DNA of 16,379 bases from Candidatus Methylomirabilota bacterium (GTDB lineage Bacteria > Methylomirabilota > Methylomirabilia > Methylomirabilales > JACPAU01): positions 1-16,379 of the forward strand of contig JACPAU010000008.1 of the NCBI GenBank assembly GCA_016180705.1. The letters are read 5' to 3'. A program made the position numbers and the translations under genes. The stretch's first letter is position 1. Every line of letters begins with the position of its first letter. Below, one piece after another: positions 7,546-14,552 of this stretch. The notes under the pieces are model-generated. The model was given only the letters and a program-made list of their open reading frames with translations. It was not told the origin of the DNA and ran no database searches.

Positions 7546-8355
7546 ATGTACAAGGCGCTCACCATCGCGGGCTCAGATTCGGGAGGAGGGGCCGGCATCC
7601 AGGCCGACCTGAAGACCTTCACGGCCTTCCGGGTCTACGGGATGTCGGCCCTGACCGCCATCACCGCCCAGAACACGCTGGGAGTCCAGGGCGTGCACGT
7701 CCTGCCGGCGGAGTTCGTCGTCGCCCAGCTCCGGTCGGTCCTCACGGACATCGGCGCGGACGCGGCCAAGACAGGGATGCTGGCCACGGCTCCGATCGTC
7801 GAGGCGGTGGCCCGCGAGGTGCGCGCCTTCGCCCTCACGGCCCTCGTCGTGGACCCGGTGATGGTGGCGGCCAGCGGGGACCCGCTCCTGGATCCGGGCG
7901 CCGTGGAGGCCGTGCGGCAGGCGCTCCTCCCGTTAGCCCTGGTGGTCACCCCCAACCTGGACGAGGCCTCCATCCTGGTCGGAGAGAAGATCCGGGACCT
8001 GGACGGGATGAAGGAGGCGGCGCGAGCCATCCACGCCCTGGGGCCACGGCACGTCCTGGTCAAGGGGGGACACCTCCCCGGCCCCCGGGTCCTCGACGTC
8101 CTCTACGACGGGCGGGAGTGCATCGTCCGGGAGGGACCCCGGATCGAGACCACGAACAGCCACGGGACCGGGTGCACCCTCTCGGCGGCCATCGCCGCGG
8201 GTCTCGCCCGCGGGCAGGCGGTCCCGACCGCGGTGGCGGCCGCGCAGGCGTACGTGGCCGAGGGGCTCCGGACCGCCGTCGCCATCGGCAAGGGGCGGGG
8301 GCCCCTGAACCACCTGGTGGCGCTGAAGGGCGCCGGCATCGGGGAGCCCGGCTAG
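7546..8355 (+). CDS. thiD: Hydroxymethylpyrimidine/phosphomethylpyrimidine kinase
   Basis: A ribokinase-fold enzyme that phosphorylates 4-amino-5-hydroxymethyl-2-methylpyrimidine and then its monophosphate, providing the pyrimidine half of thiamine. The 269 residues are normal for a stand-alone ThiD. Visible motifs: [20 protein letters not shown] (residues 6-25), [56 protein letters not shown], and the anion-hole and catalytic segment [13 protein letters not shown] containing C210. No ThiE is fused to it and no other thiamine gene or thiamine riboswitch is seen near it. The ATG at 7546 has no obvious ribosome site; it is 75 nt after the transglycosylase stop and 25 nt before coaBC. Other pyridoxal or HMP kinases (PdxK) are less likely because of the full N-terminal glycine-rich signature. 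Confidence 0.95.
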   Translation: MYKALTIAGSDSGGGAGIQADLKTFTAFRVYGMSALTAITAQNTLGVQGVHVLPAEFVVAQLRSVLTDIGADAAKTGMLATAPIVEAVAREVRAFALTALVVDPVMVAASGDPLLDPGAVEAVRQALLPLALVVTPNLDEASILVGEKIRDLDGMKEAARAIHALGPRHVLVKGGHLPGPRVLDVLYDGRECIVREGPRIETTNSHGTGCTLSAAIAAGLARGQAVPTAVAAAQAYVAEGLRTAVAIGKGRGPLNHLVALKGAGIGEPG

Positions 8356-8370
8356 GGCGGCCCAGACGCC

Positions 8371-8375
8371 AGGAG
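8371..8375 (+). promoter_or_regulatory. Shine-Dalgarno site of coaBC
   Basis: AGGAG ends 5 nt before the ATG at 8381 and fixes the coaBC start. The gene therefore begins a fresh translation event and does not depend on coupling to thiD. Confidence 0.6.
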
Positions 8376-8380
8376 CGGGG

Positions 8381-9592
8381 ATGCTGGAGGGGAAGCGGAT
8401 CCTGCTGGGTGTGAGCGGGAGCATCGCCGCCTACAAGGCGGTAGAACTCCTCCGCGAGCTCATCCGGCGCGGCGCCGAGGTCCGCTGCGCCATGACCGGG
8501 GGCGCCGGCCGCTTCGTGGCCCCCCTCACCTTCCAGACCCTCTCCCGGAAGCCCGTCCTCACCGACCTGTACGCGCAGGAGGAGGGGGGCCAGATCGCGC
8601 ACATCGCCGCGGCCGAGGGGGCGGACCTGCTCGTCGTGGCCCCGGCCACCGCCAACACCCTGGCCCGGTTCGCCCACGGGCTGGCCGACGACTTCCTCAC
8701 CAACCTCTACCTCGCGACGCGCTGTCCGGTCCTCGTGGCCCCCGCCATGGATGCGGAGATGTGGCGGCACGCCGCCACGCAGGCGAACGTGGCCACGCTC
8801 CGCCAGCGCGGGGTCCACTTCGTCGGACCCGCGAGCGGTGAGTTGGCCTCGGGGCTCACGGGCCCGGGCCGCCTCGCCGAGCCGGCCGAGATCGCGGCGG
8901 CGGTCGAGGCGATCCTGGGGCGTGCGCGGGACCTGGCAGGCCGGTACCTCCTCATGACGGCCGGCCCGACCTACGAGCCGCTCGACCCGGTCCGCTTCGT
9001 GGGAAACCGGTCCTCCGGCCGGATGGGCTTCGCCCTGGCGGAGGCGGCGGCGGCCCGGGGCGCGCGGGTCACCCTCGTCAGCGGACCGACCCACCTCGCC
9101 CCGCCCGCGGGCGTGGAGTGCGTCCGGGTGGAGACCACCCAGGAGATGTACGAGGCGGTCCTGGCCCGTGCGGCGGAGGCCGACGCGGTCATCAAGGCCG
9201 CCGCTCCGGCCGACTACCGCCCGTCCACGGTGGCCCCGGCCAAGATCAAGAAGGGGCGGGAGGTGCTCTCCATGGAACTGACCCCCACCCCGGACATCCT
9301 CGGCGAGCTCGGCCGGCGGAAGGGGGCGGCGGTCCTGGTCGGATTCGCCGCGGAGACCGAGGACCTCGTCGCCAACGCGCGGGAGAAACTCCGCAAGAAG
9401 AACCTGGACCTCGTCGTGGCCAACGAGGTCGGCGCGCAGGGCGCGGGTTTCGGGACCGACACCAACCGCGTGACCCTGATCGGGGCGGACGGCGACGCGG
9501 AGTCCCTCCCGCTCCTCAGCAAGCAGGAGGTGGCCCACCGGGTCCTCGACCGGGTCGCCCGCCTGCTGGCGGCGCGCCCGGCGCGCCCCTGA
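8381..9592 (+). CDS. coaBC: Bifunctional phosphopantothenoylcysteine decarboxylase / phosphopantothenate-cysteine ligase
   Basis: Joins cysteine to 4'-phosphopantothenate (CoaB half) and decarboxylates the product with FMN (CoaC half) to 4'-phosphopantetheine for coenzyme A. The 403 residues match the fused enzyme. CoaC, residues 1-180: GVSGSIAAYKAVEL, the essential H74 in IAHIAAAEG, APATANT. CoaB, from about 188: TAGPTYEPLDPVRFVGNRSSGRMG with N209, then the ADAVIKAAAPADYRP segment, K288 in AKIKKG, LVGFAAET, and a closing SKQEVAHRVLDRV. All of these align with the E. coli enzyme at an offset of one. Two CoaC positions differ: the PxMN motif reads PAMDAEMW (D124 in place of Asn125), and the active-site lid reads LASG (S157 in place of Cys158). 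It lies between thiD and a uracil-DNA glycosylase gene. Confidence 0.95.
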   Translation: MLEGKRILLGVSGSIAAYKAVELLRELIRRGAEVRCAMTGGAGRFVAPLTFQTLSRKPVLTDLYAQEEGGQIAHIAAAEGADLLVVAPATANTLARFAHGLADDFLTNLYLATRCPVLVAPAMDAEMWRHAATQANVATLRQRGVHFVGPASGELASGLTGPGRLAEPAEIAAAVEAILGRARDLAGRYLLMTAGPTYEPLDPVRFVGNRSSGRMGFALAEAAAARGARVTLVSGPTHLAPPAGVECVRVETTQEMYEAVLARAAEADAVIKAAAPADYRPSTVAPAKIKKGREVLSMELTPTPDILGELGRRKGAAVLVGFAAETEDLVANAREKLRKKNLDLVVANEVGAQGAGFGTDTNRVTLIGADGDAESLPLLSKQEVAHRVLDRVARLLAARPARP

Positions 9593-9605
9593 CACCCTTC
9601 CCCCC

Positions 9606-10301
9606 ATGGACACGGACCCCCGGGACGAGCTGCGGGATCTCGCGCGCGCGACGCGCACCTACCTCGAAGCCCAGCGCCAACTCGGCCTCGAGTTCCTCCC
9701 GGTGACCGCGGTCGCCGGGCAGCCGCCCGTGCGCCGGCCCCTCACGCTCGCCGAGGTCCGCGAGGACCTCGGAGAGTGCACGCGCTGCAAGCTCTGCCGG
9801 AGCCGGACCCAGATCGTGTTCGGAGTCGGCAACCCGCAGGCCGACCTCGTCTTCGTAGGGGAGGCGCCGGGGGCCGACGAGGACGCCCAGGGGGAGCCCT
9901 TCGTGGGGCGGGCGGGGCAGTTGCTCACTCGGATCATCCAGGCAATCGGGCTCCGCCGGGAGGATGTCTACATCTGCAACATCATCAAGTGTCGCCCGCC
10001 GGGCAACCGGAACCCGGAGTCGGACGAGATCGCCGCGTGCGAGCCGTTTCTCCTCAAGCAATTGGAGGCGATCCGCCCCACGCTGATCTGCGCCCTGGGC
10101 GGCCCGGCCGCCCAGACCCTGCTCAAGACGAAGGAGCCGATCTCGCGTCTGCGCGGCCGGTGGCACGCGTTCCGCGGCATTCCGCTCCTCCCGACCTATC
10201 ACCCCGCCTTCCTCCTCCGGAACCCCCATGAGAAGCGGACCGTCTGGCAGGACATGCAACTCCTGCAGCGGGAACTCGCCCGGCTGACCGGCCGCGCCTA
10301 G
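9606..10301 (+). CDS. Uracil-DNA glycosylase, family 4 (iron-sulfur)
   Basis: Removes uracil arising from cytosine deamination as the first step of base excision repair. After an N-terminal extension of about 50 residues, the family 4 core shows CTRCKLC (C58, C61), the catalytic-loop motif [21 protein letters not shown] (about 80-100), [14 protein letters not shown] and the later HPA motif in TYHPAFLL. The four [4Fe-4S] ligands are readable as C58, C61, C129 and C145. Their spacing reproduces the ligand set of the Thermus family 4 enzyme (Cys14, 17, 84, 100) to within one residue. The ATG at 9606 is 13 nt after the coaBC stop and has no convincing ribosome site. The priA gene follows after 13 nt. 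Family 5 enzymes are excluded by the E in GEAPG and the metal-ligand spacing; older annotations may call it a phage SPO1 DNA polymerase-related protein. Confidence 0.93.
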   Translation: MDTDPRDELRDLARATRTYLEAQRQLGLEFLPVTAVAGQPPVRRPLTLAEVREDLGECTRCKLCRSRTQIVFGVGNPQADLVFVGEAPGADEDAQGEPFVGRAGQLLTRIIQAIGLRREDVYICNIIKCRPPGNRNPESDEIAACEPFLLKQLEAIRPTLICALGGPAAQTLLKTKEPISRLRGRWHAFRGIPLLPTYHPAFLLRNPHEKRTVWQDMQLLQRELARLTGRA

Positions 10302-10314
10302 CAGCACGGGAGCG

Positions 10315-12801
10315 ATGGCGAACCCTGAGAGAAGCTCGGCCCCCGCCGCCGGGAGCAGCGCGCCGCGCCTCTACGCAGCGGTGGCGGTTCCCCTCCCCCT
10401 CGCCGCTCCCCTCACCTACGCGGTCCCCCCGGAGATGGCCCCGGCCCTCGAGGCCGGCGTCCGGGTGCGGGTCCCGCTGGCCCGGCGCGAGGTGACCGGC
10501 TACGTCGTCGGGTTCCCTCCCGAGGCACCCCCCGTCCGGCTGCGGCCGATCCTGGAGGTTCTGGACGAGACCCCCGTCCTGGACGCGCACCTCCTCACGC
10601 TGACGCGCTGGACGGCCGACTACTACTTCGCCCCGTGGGGGGAGGTCCTCCGGGCCGCGCTGCCCCCGGGTCTCACCGCCCTCGCGCGCCGGATGATCCG
10701 CCTCAGCCCCGGGACGGCCCCGGCCGCGCTCCGGGCGGCGGACGGCTCTCCGGCGGCGGACGCGCTCGCCGCGCTGCTCGCGAGCCGACCGGCCGTGCCG
10801 GTGCAGGTCCTGGCCCGGCGGGTCGGGCCCGCGGCCGCCCGCGCCTGCCTCACGCGCCTCACCCGGCGGGATCTCGTCCGGGTGGAACCGCTCCTGCCGG
10901 CGCCGAAGGACCGCCCCCGCAGCGTCCGGTGCTATGCCCTGGCGGTCTCCCCGGAGGAGACACGGAAGCAGGCCGAGGCCCTCCGCGCTCGCGCCCCCCG
11001 CCAGGCCGAGATGCTCGAGCGCCTCCTGCAGGCAGGGGGCGAACTTCCCGCGGAGGAACTGCGGCGGAGGGGCGGAAGCGGTGCCGAACTCGCCCTCGTC
11101 CGGCGGGGGCTGGTCAGGCCGTCTCTCCGCGAGGTGCGCCGGGACCCGTTGGCCACCTACCTCGTGCAGGGGGGGGAAGCGCCCCTGCCCCCCACGGCCG
11201 CCCAGGCCGAGGCTCTGGCTGCCATCGAGGCGGCGCGGCGGGCGGCGCGGTTCGGCGTCTTCCTCCTCTTCGGCGTGACCGGCAGCGGGAAGACCGAGGT
11301 CTACCTGCAGGCCATCGCCGCCACCCTCGCGGCGGGCCGGCAGGCGCTCGTCCTGGTCCCCGAGATCGCCCTGACCCCGGCCGCCACCGCCCGCTTCGCC
11401 GCCCGATTCGGCCAGCGCGTCGCGCTGCTGCACAGCGGGCTGCGCGCGGGGGAGCGCCTCGACGAGTGGCGGCGGATCCGGGCCGGCGAGGCCGACATCG
11501 TGGTCGGCGCCCGCTCCGCCGTCTTCGCCCCGCTCCCCCGCCTCGGGCTCCTCATCGTGGACGAGGAGCAGGACGGCGCCTACAAGCAGGAGGAGATTCC
11601 CCGCTACCACGCCCGGGACGCGGCGATCATGCGCGCCCGCCTCCTCGGCTGCCCGGTCCTCCTGGGCTCGGCCACCCCGGCGCTCGAGTCCTACGCCAAC
11701 GCCGAGCGGGGGCGCTCCCGCCTGCTGACCCTGCCGGGGCGCCTCGGGGAGGCGCGCCTCCCCACCGTCCAGGTGGTGGACATGCGCCAGGAGATGGCCC
11801 GGGCGGGGCGGCTCCCGCTCCTCTCCGCCCTGCTCAAGGAGCGGATGACCTTCCATCTCGCGCGCGGCGGGCAGGTCCTCCTCCTCCTGAACCGGCGCGG
11901 CTACGCGGCGGCCCTCCTCTGCCGCGACTGCGGGCTGATCCTGCGCTGCCCCCGCTGCAGCGTGAGCCTGATCTGGCACGCGACGGTGGCGCGCGCCCTC
12001 TGCCACCACTGCGGCTTCTCCCGGAAGGTGCCGGAGGCGTGCCCCGAGTGCGCCGGGAGCCGCCTCCGCCAGTTCGGGGTCGGGACGGAGCAGCTGGAGC
12101 GGCTCATCCAGGAGACCTACCCGACCGCCCGCGTCGCCCGGATGGACCGGGACACCACGGCCGGCGCCGCGGGGCACCAGGCCATCCTCTCCCGGCTCGC
12201 CGCCGGGGCCCTGGACATCCTGGTGGGCACCCAGATGATCGCGAAGGGCCACGACTACCCCGGCGTGACGCTGGTCGGGGTGCTCGCCGCCGACCTCACG
12301 CTGAACCTCCCGGACTTTCGAGCGGGGGAGCGGACCTTCACCCTCCTGACGCAAATGGTCGGCCGCTCGGGGCGGGGCCGGGACCCCGGCGAGGGGATCA
12401 TCCAGACCTTCGCCCCGGAGCACTACGCCATCCGCGCGGCGCTGGCGCAGGACTACCTCGCCTTCTACCGGGAGGAGGCGCCGCTGCGGCGCGCCCGGCG
12501 CCTCCCCCCATTCACCCGCACGGTGCGCCTCCTCTGCGCCGCGCCGGCCGAGGGAACAGCGCGGGCCGCCGTCGAGCGCCTGGCCGCGCTCTTGCAAGGC
12601 AACCCCGGCATTGAAGTGGATGGGCCGGCGCCCGCCCCCCTCCTGCGCCTCCGCGGCACCTACCGGTGGCACCTCCTGGCGAAGGGGAAGGCCGCCAGCC
12701 CCCTGCACAGGGCGATCCGGGCGGCCCTCGCGGGCGGGCCCCCGCCCGGTCGCGCCGGACTCCGGATTGACGTGGACGCCGACCCCCTCGACCTCTGGTA
12801 A
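10315..12801 (+). CDS. priA: Primosomal replication restart helicase PriA
   Basis: A 3'-5' superfamily 2 DNA helicase that recognises abandoned replication forks and reloads the replicative helicase. The 828 residues fit the family. Order: N-terminal 3'BD (from LYAAVAVPLPLAAPLTYAVP), winged helix, then the helicase core. Walker A is GVTGSGKTEVYLQ with K326, and motif II is IVDEEQDGAYKQEE (416-419, DEEQ where E. coli has DEEH). The zinc domain has all eight cysteines in four CxxC pairs (536/539, 545/548, 563/566, 576/579). Helicase lobe 2 has ILVGTQMIAKGHDYPGVTLV, ADLTLNLPDFRAGERTF and QMVGRSGRG. The C-terminal domain ends WHLLAKGKAASPLHRAI. It is 13 nt downstream of the glycosylase gene; GGGAG lies only 2 nt before the ATG. 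It is the last gene of the central run. Confidence 0.96.
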   Translation: MANPERSSAPAAGSSAPRLYAAVAVPLPLAAPLTYAVPPEMAPALEAGVRVRVPLARREVTGYVVGFPPEAPPVRLRPILEVLDETPVLDAHLLTLTRWTADYYFAPWGEVLRAALPPGLTALARRMIRLSPGTAPAALRAADGSPAADALAALLASRPAVPVQVLARRVGPAAARACLTRLTRRDLVRVEPLLPAPKDRPRSVRCYALAVSPEETRKQAEALRARAPRQAEMLERLLQAGGELPAEELRRRGGSGAELALVRRGLVRPSLREVRRDPLATYLVQGGEAPLPPTAAQAEALAAIEAARRAARFGVFLLFGVTGSGKTEVYLQAIAATLAAGRQALVLVPEIALTPAATARFAARFGQRVALLHSGLRAGERLDEWRRIRAGEADIVVGARSAVFAPLPRLGLLIVDEEQDGAYKQEEIPRYHARDAAIMRARLLGCPVLLGSATPALESYANAERGRSRLLTLPGRLGEARLPTVQVVDMRQEMARAGRLPLLSALLKERMTFHLARGGQVLLLLNRRGYAAALLCRDCGLILRCPRCSVSLIWHATVARALCHHCGFSRKVPEACPECAGSRLRQFGVGTEQLERLIQETYPTARVARMDRDTTAGAAGHQAILSRLAAGALDILVGTQMIAKGHDYPGVTLVGVLAADLTLNLPDFRAGERTFTLLTQMVGRSGRGRDPGEGIIQTFAPEHYAIRAALAQDYLAFYREEAPLRRARRLPPFTRTVRLLCAAPAEGTARAAVERLAALLQGNPGIEVDGPAPAPLLRLRGTYRWHLLAKGKAASPLHRAIRAALAGGPPPGRAGLRIDVDADPLDLW

Positions 12802-12828
12802 GGCCGCAGGATCAAGGGGTTGCGGCCT
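12801..12828 (+). terminator. Hairpin immediately after priA
   Basis: AGGCCGCA, a 12-nt loop, TGCGGCCT: a perfect 8-bp stem that overlaps the last base of the priA stop codon. No T-run follows, but a new promoter starts 9 nt later, so this is a plausible transcript boundary. It could be a rho-independent-like site with weak tail or an mRNA-end stabiliser. Confidence 0.45.
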
Positions 12829-12836
12829 CCGTCGCG

Positions 12837-12871
12837 TTGACATTTCCGGCGCGTCTGATATCATGCCGCAA
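12837..12871 (+). promoter_or_regulatory. Sigma70-type promoter (extended -10) for the HEAT/HD-GYP pair
   Basis: TTGACA at 12837-12842, a 16-nt spacer, and TATCAT at 12859-12864 preceded by TGA, which is the extended -10 arrangement. Five of six -10 bases and six of six -35 bases match consensus. The predicted start is near 12871, giving a leader of about 76 nt. Confidence 0.65.
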
Positions 12872-12874
12872 AAC

Positions 12875-12900
12875 GGGCCCCGGGCGGAGTTCAGGGGCCC
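12875..12900 (+). other. Hairpin at the 5' end of the predicted HEAT-gene leader
   Basis: GGGCCCC, a 12-nt loop, GGGGCCC: a perfect 7-bp GC stem starting about 4 nt after the predicted transcription start. A stem at the extreme 5' end can protect an mRNA from decay. With this GC content a chance stem cannot be ruled out. Confidence 0.35.
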
Positions 12901-12946
12901 GGGCCCGCCACCCCAGGCGGAAGGCCCCGCCGGATCGGCGTGAGGC

Positions 12947-14545
12947 ATGGACAGGGACCAGACACTTCGACATCCCGCACCCGACTCCCCAGACGGCCGC
13001 TTTCTGAGGGACCTGGAGGAGGGGATGATCGGAGTAAAGAAGACGGCGCGAGACCTGACCTTCTACCCTCCGAGCCACCCCACCCTCGCCCAGTCCCTCG
13101 ACCGCGCGTGCCAGAACCTCCTCGGACTGCTCAGCCAGCAGTCGCCCCTCACCATCACGGTCGGGCGGGACGGGCTGCAATACGGGAAAGCGCCCTTCGG
13201 GAAGGAGAACCTCGTCCTCCGCCAGCTCGCCTCCGAACTCTACACCCGCCGGATCCAGCGGATCCTCTTCGACGCGGGCCTGCAGCCGGAGGACGTCCGG
13301 GGCTTCCTGGAGATGCTCGCCATGGATCCGCGGCGCGTGATGGAGGAGGGGGGACCGGCCCGGGTCCTGGAATCGAAGGGCGTCACCCGGCTGAAGGTCA
13401 CCGAGCTGGAGCTGCGGTTCCAGGAACAGGCGCTGGCGGCCGCCCCGACTCCCCGGGAGGAGCCGGCGCCGGAGGTGGTGGTCGCCCCCGTCGAGGAGCC
13501 CGAGCCGGAACCGCCGCCGCTCGAAGAGGCCCCGACCCTCGAGGTTCTCCTGAACCGGTTGGAGGAGGCGACGGGTCTTGGGAGTTACCAGCGGACGACG
13601 GCCCGCCTCCTCGAGTGGGGCCGCTCGGCCCGCACCAGCAACGACATCGAGACCTTCGTCCGGATCCTCTCCGCCTTCGTCTTCCACACCCATCCGCAGA
13701 GCGTGAAGCCGCCCTGGGTCCGGTCCGAGGCGGAGCAGGCGATCGCCGCCCTGGGGGACGCCGGGGGCGTCGCGTACCTCATCGGCAAGCTCTGCGAGAA
13801 GGACTGCGCGCTCGACGACGACCTGATCTTCCTCCTGGTTTCCCTGGGGGACGCGGCCGTCCCGCTCCTGCTCGAGCGGCTCGCGGAGGAGGAGACCCTC
13901 TCCGCCCGGCGCAAGCTCATGGGCACGCTGTCCCGGCTGGGGCCGGCGGCGGTGCCGCACCTGATCGCCGGCCTCAAGGACAGCCGCTGGTACGTGGTCC
14001 GGAACCTGGCCCTGGTCCTGGGCAACATCGGCCTGCCCGAGGCGGTGCTGCCCCTCCGCCAGGTCCTCACCAACTCCGACCCGCGCGTCCGGAAGGAGGT
14101 CGTGAAGGCCCTGACCCGCATCGGGACCGGCCCCGCGGGCGAGGCCCTCATGCAGCGGATGGGGGACCCCGACCCCGGCGTGCGGCAGAGCGTGATCGCC
14201 GCCCTCGGCACCCTGAAAGTCGTCCGGGCGATCGGCCTGCTCGCCGACCTCGCGCGGCAGTTCTCGGCCTTCGCCAAGGAGGTGGATGCGCAGAAGGGCG
14301 CCATCATGGCCCTGGGGGCGATCGGGGATCCCCAGGTGGTCCCCCTCCTCGTCGGCCTCCTCCGCCGGCGGACCTGGCTGAACCGCCGCCTGAACGACGA
14401 GGTCCGGGCGGCGGCCGCTTCCGCCCTGGGGACGGTCGGGGGCGAGGCGGCGACCGAGGCCCTCCTGGCGGAGACCAAGCGGGCGGAGGGACCGGTCGCC
14501 CGCGTCTGCGAGCTGGCCCTCGAACGCCTGGCACGGGGGCGGTGA
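12947..14545 (+). CDS. HEAT-repeat protein with an N-terminal domain shared with the downstream HD-GYP protein
   Basis: No named family recognised beyond HEAT repeats; no signal peptide or membrane segment. Residues about 20-155 form an alpha/beta domain with the landmark TFYPPSHP (38-45), PLTITVGRDGLQYGKAPFG, and GPARVLESKGVTRLKV (137-151). The same landmarks occur in order in the next gene. A Pro/Glu-rich linker follows at 165-198 (runs of EEP and PEPEP). From about 200 to 530 are helical hairpins of HEAT/PBS-lyase type, for example AAVPHLIAGLKDSRWYVVRN, VLPLRQVLTNSDPRVRKEVV and LMQRMGDPDPGVRQSVIAAL, which usually bind partner proteins. The ATG at 12947 follows only a weak GAGG. An ATG at 13025 has GGAGGAGG four nt upstream, but it would cut off the helix that aligns with the paralogue, so I kept 12947. 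Driven by the promoter at 12837; HD-GYP gene 7 nt downstream. Confidence 0.85.
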   Translation: MDRDQTLRHPAPDSPDGRFLRDLEEGMIGVKKTARDLTFYPPSHPTLAQSLDRACQNLLGLLSQQSPLTITVGRDGLQYGKAPFGKENLVLRQLASELYTRRIQRILFDAGLQPEDVRGFLEMLAMDPRRVMEEGGPARVLESKGVTRLKVTELELRFQEQALAAAPTPREEPAPEVVVAPVEEPEPEPPPLEEAPTLEVLLNRLEEATGLGSYQRTTARLLEWGRSARTSNDIETFVRILSAFVFHTHPQSVKPPWVRSEAEQAIAALGDAGGVAYLIGKLCEKDCALDDDLIFLLVSLGDAAVPLLLERLAEEETLSARRKLMGTLSRLGPAAVPHLIAGLKDSRWYVVRNLALVLGNIGLPEAVLPLRQVLTNSDPRVRKEVVKALTRIGTGPAGEALMQRMGDPDPGVRQSVIAALGTLKVVRAIGLLADLARQFSAFAKEVDAQKGAIMALGAIGDPQVVPLLVGLLRRRTWLNRRLNDEVRAAAASALGTVGGEAATEALLAETKRAEGPVARVCELALERLARGR

Positions 14546-14552
14546 GGGGCTC

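Noticed and set aside
8060..9658. A 532-codon minus-strand frame across coaBC
   Set aside because: Shadow of coaBC. The sense product has every CoaB and most CoaC motifs; the antisense product is compositionally biased and featureless.
12863..12943. A possible 26-residue leader peptide before the HEAT gene, starting at an ATG inside TATCATG
   Set aside because: Its ATG overlaps the -10 box, so it would lie upstream of the predicted transcript start, and it has no ribosome site.
10123..12948. A 941-codon open frame on the minus strand across priA
   Set aside because: It is an antisense shadow caused by GC-rich codons: the product is an Arg/Gly/Pro/Glu-rich string with no domain, while the plus strand carries a complete PriA with all motifs.
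12947..13027. A shorter start (ATG at 13025) for the HEAT protein, which has a better ribosome site
   Set aside because: Starting there removes residues that align with the first helix of the paralogous domain in the HD-GYP protein. It remains a possible secondary start.
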